The notes beneath the pieces were generated by a model. It ran no database searches. It worked only from the letters and a program-made list of their open reading frames with translations, and had not been told where the DNA came from. The position numbers and the translations under genes are program-made. Shown in pieces: positions 38,044 to 64,000 of a stretch of DNA of 64,000 nucleotides. Positions within the stretch are counted from its first letter, which is position 1. Each line of letters begins with the position of its first letter. The stretch comes from Atherinomorus stipes (taxonomy: Eukaryota > Chordata > Actinopteri > Atheriniformes > Atherinidae): positions 1 through 64,000 of the forward strand of contig JALJCO010003049.1 in the NCBI GenBank assembly GCA_023101725.1, read 5' to 3'.

Positions 38044-41000
38044 TTAAAGCCGCAAGCGGCATTGAAGGCCCTCGCACCTCTGGCGGCGCTCCGGCCTATG
38101 CACCTCGTAGTCAGTGTCACATCATAACTGTGTGCCAAATTTCATTCCCGCAGTTTTTTGTGCTGGCTGGGGCTCACCATTTGAAGCTTTCTGTGGGTGC
38201 TATGGAGCTTTATGAACTTTACCTATCCAACACATGTCTCTGTAAATGAGTTCAGGATCTGTGGCGAGTGGTAGAGATCAACATTTTTTATGTGTTACTT
38301 TGAGGTCTTTCCTGTTGGCATGGCGTTGGGGCTAATTTCATCATGGTTACTTTTTGGCAAATCCACAAGAGGTTTTGACCTCCAAAGCAGGCTGAATAGT
38401 ATTAACTGCACTTGTTAAATCAAAGGACATGACCCTCAAAGTGCTGCCTGACTGGTCCAAATGAAAGAGAGCTCTCTGAAGCAGCAAGATGGTGGCGTCT
38501 GCAACCCCAAGCCCCAATGTAGTCAGTGTTGCATTTCCAGTCTTGTCTGTTGTCCAGCTGAACTCCAGGTATTTGTAGTTCTCCACCTCCTCACCCAGGA
38601 TGTAGACAGGACTATGCTGCTTATTCTTGCTCCTCCTGAAGTCAATATTCATCTCTTTAGTCTTGCTGGTATTTCAGATGAGCTGATTGTTACCATTTCA
38701 CAAACTGACTGACTAGTTCCCTGTACTCGGCTTCTTGTCCATCACTGATACACCCCACAACTGCAGAGTCATCAGAGTATTTCTGCAGATGACAGGATAA
38801 GAGTTGTACTGGAAGTCTGAGGTGTACAGTGTAAAGAGGAATGGTGAGAGTACAGTTCCTTGTGGTGCTCCAGTGCTGCTGACCACCATCTCAGACACAC
38901 AACCTTTCAGTCTCACAAACTGTGGTCTGTTTGTTAGGTAGTCATAAATCCAGGTGGTTGTGAGATCCACCTGGAAGTTATAGAGCTTCTCACATAGTAA
39001 TGCAGGCAGAATAGAATTAAAGGCACTTGAAAAATCAAAGAACATGACCCTCAAAGTGCTGCCTGACTGGTCCAGATGACAGTGGGCTCTCTGAAGCAGG
39101 AAGATGATGGCGTCTTCAACTCCAAGCACATTACAATATGCAAACTGTAATGGGTCCTGAAAGGTGTTGTGTTGCTTGTTGAGGTGAGCCAGTAAGAGTA
39201 AGAAAAACAGCACTTCCTGTCACCAGGAGGCGGAGCTAAGGTACATTGTGTTCCATGGTGAGAGGGCCAACTTTGAAGCCCCGCCGATGCCACATACTTT
39301 TTCCTATCAAAAAGCTTTTGATAACTTTTGATCACACATGCCTTGTAAACATCCTGACCAATTTTGGTGGCCGTACGGTAAACGCCCTAGGACAAGTTCG
39401 TTCAAACGCGTCGTAACTTAATGCCAAAATGGTGACTGTAACAATGGGGCGGGGCTATGACATAATGACAATATTGACATGTTTATGTGTTCAAGGTCAT
39501 ATTGACATCTCACTCAAGAGTTTTGGTTCAGATATCTCATTTTATGTGGGAGTTATATGAGATGGATTTTTCATGGCGAGACATCAAACTTTCAGGCCCC
39601 GCCCAGTCCACATGCTTTGACTTATCAAAAATCTTTTGATAACTTTTGATGACACATGCCTTGGGAACATTCTGACCGATTTTGGTGGCCCTACCATTAA
39701 AGCCCTAGGACAAGTTCGTTCAAATGCGAGGTGAGTAAAACGCCAAAATGGCGACTTTGACCCAAAATGGCCGACTTCCTGTACATTTTAAAAATATGCT
39801 CCAAGAGGATTTTTTGTTTGCCCTGGCATGTAGAACATGTGTACCTATTTTTATAAAGATTGATAGGATGCAGTGGCGGGGCAGTCAAAATAGGTGGCGC
39901 TGTTTTGCGATTTTGCCTCAAACATGCCCAAACACCCCATAATATGTAAATTTCCACATTCCATTGGGGGGGTAGCCAAAATTTGGTGAGTTTTTGAACA
40001 TGTTCAGACCCCCAAAAGACCTCCTGTTTTTAGAAGTGGATGAAGCATGGAAAAATTAAAAAAATATTCATTAAAAATAGAAAATTGGTCTAAAAATCAT
40101 GGAAATATTCATACATGATCAGAATAGTATTAGCAATGCTATGAATTTTTTTGGTTTATGTCAACTCAAAAATTTCAGATTAAAAAATTGTTAAACATTT
40201 CTTGCATTTAATGAGAAAGTATAAATAATTCTTAAAAATCAATACTTTGATCAAACTTGTTCAAACGCAAGATACTTCACAAGGACTATTAAGACTACCA
40301 TTGTTGCAATTTTGGTGGGAATTGAGTGATCCATTACAGAGATCCACATGTTGAGCTAATTTGCATACTTGTGAAAAAGTAGAGTGTGCGACTTGTCTGT
40401 AGAACATAAGTCCCAGTGAGTGAAATGTTCAGGAGGATTCAGTGAATATATCCTCCAAATCTTAGCTCTGTAGGACAAACGCATGATTTTTCATCATTTT
40501 CTGAAATTTGGAGGCGTGGCCACATTCTTTTGCTCATAAGTCCCGCCCACTTTTGACAATCATAACCATATTCTAGGATTATGTTCAGGATGTCTATGTG
40601 GATATACGTAGTGATTTTGGTGCATATCCGTGCAGCCGTTTTGGCGCTATAAACTACTCTCAATTGTAGCGCCCCCTAGAGTTGGAATTTTTCCAAAATC
40701 GTCACACACGTAGATATTGCAATTCCCTACTTGGTCATTGAATTTCATGTCATTATCTGTTTTCGTTTTCAAGTTATGACCATTTTAGTGGTCATGGCGT
40801 CACATCGAAGTTCGCCGTGCCGCCATGACCGCGCCCTTTTGCGTAGACAGATGAGTTTCAATGGAAGTCATCATCAACATGTTTTCTGCCCTCTGAAGGA
40901 GTTTGGAGCTGCTTGTGTCCAAAATGTCAGAGAAATGGATGCTCAAGTAAAACATATGACTTCCTGTCACCAGGGGGCGGGGCTATCATGTAATCAAAAT

Positions 41001-41671
41001 ATTAACATTTAGATTTGTTCAGGGTCATAGTAGCAACTCACCCAAGAGTTTTGGTGCAGATATCTCATTCTATGTGGGAGTTATATCAATTTGATTCAAG
41101 CTCTGACATCAAAAATCAAACATCCAAATTTGAGGCCCCGCCCACTCAACGCACTTTGTCGTATCAAAATTCTTTTGATAACTTTGGATAGTCTACTCCT
41201 TCTGAACATCCTGACCGATTTTGGTGGCCGTGCGATAAAAGCTCTAGGACTAGTTCGTTCAAATGCGAGGTGTGTAAAATTCCAAAATATGCAAAAACGC
41301 CAACTTTGACCCAAAATGGCCGACTTCCTGTACATTTTAAAAATATGCTCCAAGAGGATTTTTTGTTCGCCCTGGCATGTAGAACATGTGCACCGATTTT
41401 CATAAAGATTGATGTGATGCAGTGGCGGGGCAGTCAAAATAGGTGGCGCAGTCGCGCAATTTCGCCCGAACATGCCCGAGCACCCAAAATTACGTAATTT
41501 TTCACATTCCCTTGGGGGGGGTACGCAAACTTTGGTGAGTTTTTGAGCATGTTCAGACCCCCAAAAATGCGTTTAAAGTGGCGGGAGAAGAAGAAAAATA
41601 ATAATAAAAATAAAAATAATAATAAGAAAAAACGTGGCTCGGCCTTGCACCGCTTCGGTGCTCGGGCCTAA
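38044..41671. repeat. Array unit 21: divergent relative interrupted by a LINE
   Basis: A and one B-like monomer (38044-38345) are clearly more divergent than elsewhere. A LINE fragment fills about 38360-39195. Two C2-like blocks follow (39210-40020 and 40965-41600), sharing order and phrases with C2 (AAAATGGCCGACTTCCTGT, GTAGCCAAAATTTGGTGAGT) but with distinct text such as TCTTTTGATAACTTTTGAT. Between them is an AT-rich stretch with partly inverted family phrases (AGCGCCCCCTAGAG). The block ends in a standard microsatellite and D hairpin. It looks like an older unit type trapped in a younger array. Confidence 0.75.
38360..39195 (-). pseudogene. Non-LTR retrotransposon reverse transcriptase fragment (CR1/L2/Rex1-like), rearranged
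   Basis: Minus-strand reading gives LINE reverse transcriptase text: DPLQFAYCNVLGVEDAIIFL, LDQSGSTLRVMFFDFSSAFN, YDYLTNRPQFVRL, then TGAPQGTVLSPFLFTLYTSD. After a frameshift come YSDDSAV (the catalytic box, normally YADD or FADD) and MNIDFRRSKNKQHSP. The early segment (LDQSGSTLRVMSFDLTSAVN) then occurs a second time at 38390-38515, a ~125 bp direct repeat of 39005-39125. Frameshifts, stops and this duplication make it dead. The endonuclease domain and 3' tail are not seen. Clade assignment is by motif style only. Confidence 0.85.
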
Positions 41672-43893
41672 TTAAAGCCGCAAGCGGCGATGAAGGCCCT
41701 CGCACCTCTGGCGCCGCTCAGGCCTATGCACCGCGTAGTCTGTGTCATGTTCTACCAGTGTGCTGAATTTCATGGCGTTTGGTTGATGTGTTAGCTCAGA
41801 ATGATCATTTGAAGGTTTGTAGGGGGCGCTGTAGAGCCACATTTACACTTCAGGAACACGTATCCATGGAATCCGTGTCATGTTCTACCAGTGTGCTGAA
41901 TTTCATGGCCTTTGGTTGATCTGGTAGCCCAAAATGATCATTTGAATGTTTGCAGGGGGCGCTGTAGAGCCACATATAAATTTCTGAAAGATCTGTCCAT
42001 GTTCTACCAGTGTGTTGAATTTCATGGCCTTCGGTTGTTCTGGTAGCCCAAAATGATCATTTGAAGGTTTGTAGGGGGCGCTGTAGAGCCACATTTGGAC
42101 TGTCCAGAACTGTGTCATGTTCTACCAGTGTGCTGAATTTCATGGCCTTCGGTTGATCTGGCAGCCCAAAATGATCATTTGAAGGTTTGTAGGGGGCGCT
42201 GTAGAGCCACATTTAAACTTCTGGAACACGTGTCCATGTAATCCGTGTCATGTTCTACCAGTGTGCTGAATTTCATGGTCTTCGGTTGATCTGGTAGGCC
42301 AAAATGATCATTTGAAGGTTTGTAGGGGGCGCTGTAGAGCCACATTAAAAATTCTGGAACATGTGTCCATGTAAATGAGATCAGGTTATGAACATCATCA
42401 TCTGTGCCAAGTTTGATCGAGATCTGGCCATCCGTGTCTTATTTACAGGCACTTCCTGTCCGGAGGGGGCGGGGCTAAGGTGAAAACCGGAAATGGTCAT
42501 ATAGGTGTGTTCAGCATCTGACCAGCATCACACGTACCAAGTTTGGTGCAGATATCTGGTTTTATGCCAGAGTTATATGAGTGTCGTGTTTCATGGCGAG
42601 AAGGTCACCTTTTAGGCTCCGCCCCCTCCACACGCTTACAGATTTCTTAATGCAGAGCACAACTAGAAATCTCACATGCCTTGTGAACACAAAGAGACCA
42701 TCGTGATGGCTGTACCATTAGCGGTCTCTGAGGAGTTAACGCAAATATGTCATCAAGAAATCGTCAGAAAAATGGCACTTTTTTCAAAATGGCCGACTTC
42801 CTGTCGTATTAATCCAAATGGTCCAAGAGGGTTTTTTGTAGGTCCTGACATGTTCTACCACTGTGCCAAATTTCATGCTTGTGGGTCATTGTGGTGGGCG
42901 GGGCTGATCATTTGAAGATTTGTAGGGGGCGCTATTGAGCCATTTTTAAAGATATCCGAAATATCTCCACGTGAATGAGTTCAGGGGATGACCATCATCA
43001 TCTGTAGCAAGTTTGGTGGAGATCGGACCTTTCTCTGTGTCATTTCCATGTACTTCCTGTTTCCATGGCGTTGGGCTGATATTCGCCATGGTTGCGTTTG
43101 GCGTATCGACTTGAGTTTTTTATTGTGGCATCGTGGAAGGGTTTGACACGTTTGGAAGCACTTTCAAATCCATCGGCTTCATCAATGAAGTTCTGGACCC
43201 CAAGCACTGAAAAGTGACACTTCCTGTCCCCAGGGGGCGGGGCTAAGGCGAAAACCGGAAATGGTCATATAGGTGTGTTCAGCATCTGACCAGCATCATA
43301 CGTACCAATTTTGGTGCAGATATCTGGTTTTATGCCAGAGTTATATCAGTTTCGTGTTTCATGGCGAGAAGGTCAACTTTAAGGCTCCGCCCCCTCCACA
43401 CGCTTGCAGATTTCTGAATGCAGAGCACAACTAGAAATCCCACATGCCTTTTGAACACAAAAAGACCATCGGGGTGACCGTACCATTTGCGGTTTATGAG
43501 GAGTTAACGCAAATGCGACGTGAGTGAAACGCCAAAATGGCGACTTTGACCCAAGATGGCTGACTTCCTGTAGACCTGGCACCACGACGTTAAGAGGCTT
43601 TTTTGTCCGCCCTGACATGTCGAACAAGTGTACCGAGTTTCGTAAAAATCGGTGACATGCAGTTCTGGGGCTCCTGCAAAAGGTGGCGCTAGAGCGCAGT
43701 TTTGCCCGAGCGGTCACGAAAACGGCAAATTCTGAAATTTTTCGAATTTCAATGGGGGGGTAGCCAAAATTTGGTGACTTTTTGAGCATGTTCAGGCCCC
43801 CAAAAATGCAATTCATTTGACGGGAGAAGAAGAAGAATAATAAACATTTGCATTTCAATAGGCCTTCGCACCGCCTTCGGTGCTCGGGCCTAA
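41672..43893. repeat. Array unit 22 (2222 bp, five B), right end of array
   Basis: Five B monomers (one with a unique GGACTGTCCAGAACTG tail), bridge, C1 with the GAGTGTCGTG marker, C2 and a D hairpin ending GGGCCTAA at 43893. Unique intron sequence (TGATAACACAAACC) follows immediately. Confidence 0.9.
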
Positions 43894-44004
43894 TGATAAC
43901 ACAAACCTTTACTATTGTCATCGATTTCATTTTATAATATTTTTGATGACATAGAAAAATATTTTTAATGTCAAGCCTGACCATCAGCCTGTTAATTCCT
44001 TTAC

Positions 44005-63440
<19,436 letters not shown>

Positions 63441-64000
63441 CTGTGACAGACAGAAGTGCTCAAAACCTTCATTATTCATTTTTTTACATTTAGTTTTATT
63501 AATCAATTAAAACGCTGATTTTTTTTTTCCTTTTACTGTGAAACTACAGATAAAGCTGAAGTAGGGCAATTCACCACTCTTATACTTTTTAGTAGTTTTC
63601 AGGAAACAAAAGAAAAGATTTTTGGGAGGATGTGAAGATAAAATGGTCCAGATTTCTTCCCAGTTGCTGCTCATACACGTTCTTCTGGAGACGTGCTCTC
63701 ATAGCGGTAAACACAAGGACAGACAGGTGAGTCGACCCCAAGTTTCCAAGCAGGAAATCCAACTTCAAGGGGCTTTTGAGTTGCATTTCCAGCTGGGAAT
63801 TCGTAAAATCCGAGTTCAAATCGAACACACCATTTGCGTTGGCTTCTTCTTAAAGACAGAGTCCGGAGTTTCCCCCTGAAAATAAACACTAGACTTGTGC
63901 AAGTGACATCCGTCTCAAACCGCCTTTGAGCCTCTACTCTCGTGCAGTGGTGCGTTTTCAATCTTTTGAATGCTTTGTTTGATAATGCTGCACACATCTG
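63441..64000. other. elp3 intron (right edge), no gene recognised
   Basis: Sequence upstream of the first visible elp3 exon. The expected preceding coding exon is not here. Phrases CAAGTTTCCAAGCAGGAAATC and GGGAATTCGTAAAATCCGAG (shortened) resemble dispersed fish repeats built on GGAAATCC/CCGAGTT words, but no element ends are visible. The 108-codon minus ORF has no known domain. Confidence 0.5.

Larger units (their letters stand above)
1..43893. repeat. Giant composite tandem array (satellite) within an elp3 intron
   Basis: Head-to-tail array with 22 visible unit starts (TTAAAGCCGCAAGCGGCG) at 561, 2539, 4590, 7457, 9599, 11401, 12887, 14718, 15785, 17626, 19638, 21156, 23012, 24928, 26727, 27567, 29365, 31220, 33072, 35178, 38044 and 41672, plus a partial unit before 561. 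Full units are 1.8-2.9 kb and look almost identical base for base over C1 and C2. The order is A, B (2-5 copies), bridge, C1 (768 bp), C2 (~600 bp), AAT/AAG microsatellite, optional D hairpin. No tRNA-like promoter, long terminal repeat or transposase ORF was seen. The array continues past the left edge and ends on the right at 43893. Phrases such as GGGGGCGCTATAGAGCCA resemble repeat families I recall from many teleost genomes, but I cannot name the family. Confidence 0.97.

Noticed and set aside
1..43893. Array as rDNA, 5S, histone or snRNA gene cluster
   Set aside because: None of the conserved rRNA, 5S, histone or snRNA sequences was found in any unit.
63671..63997. 108-codon minus ORF upstream of the first visible elp3 exon as an Elp3 N-terminus
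   Set aside because: It shares nothing with the expected Elp3 N-terminal sequence and has no suitable donor. It overlaps dispersed-repeat-like text.

Overview
This window is vertebrate nuclear DNA, almost certainly from a teleost fish. Three things point there: a spliced minus-strand gene whose exons read as the Elongator catalytic subunit Elp3, dense fish-type DNA transposon debris (Tc1-like, hAT-like, palindromic MITEs), and a CR1/L2/Rex1-style LINE fragment. No bacterial or organellar genes are present, and nearly all short ORFs are chance ORFs inside repeats. The species cannot be fixed from the sequence.

Right part (about 43.9-64 kb): the central half of elp3 on the minus strand. Seven consecutive coding exons can be read with consensus splice sites and compatible phases (63440-63370, 63109-63046, 61014-60946, 60466-60312, 53957-53796, 51618-51492, 44198-44005). 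They encode about 280 residues of the radical-SAM half of the protein, roughly human residues 87-367. The first ~86 residues lie beyond the right edge. The C-terminal acetyltransferase (GNAT) half is not found between 44005 and base 1, so it should lie beyond the left edge. The introns hold two copies of one Tc1-like family, nested hAT-like elements, a dispersed MITE family, a Tc1-type MITE 35 nt from a splice acceptor, and a U2 snRNA retrocopy with a poly(A) tail and a perfect 15-bp target-site duplication.

Left part (1-43893): a very large tandem array that fills the elp3 intron following exon 44198-44005. Its unit is about 1.8-2.9 kb, and 22 unit starts (module A, TTAAAGCCGCAAGCGGCG) are visible. 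Each unit is built as A (hairpin-containing, ~70 bp), B (2-5 copies of a 105-135 bp monomer), a bridge, C1 (768 bp), C2 (~600 bp, paralogous to the start of C1), an AAT/AAG microsatellite, and often D (a hairpin ending ...GGGCCTAA). The array stops exactly at a D hairpin, 111 bp from an elp3 exon. Units fall into sub-types arranged in blocks: four-B units at 2.5-9.6 kb and 33-38 kb, two-B units between. Several units are truncated or turn into G+T-rich, deletion-riddled sequence that may be poor assembly consensus. One block (38.0-41.7 kb) is an old, divergent relative of the unit interrupted by a LINE reverse-transcriptase fragment.

The most unusual item is the hierarchical, promoter-motif-dense satellite (ETS-, Sp1/KLF- and YY1-like motifs in every full unit) sitting inside a housekeeping gene. 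Whether it does anything is unknown. The short ORFs recurring in each unit look like by-products of recent amplification, not genes.
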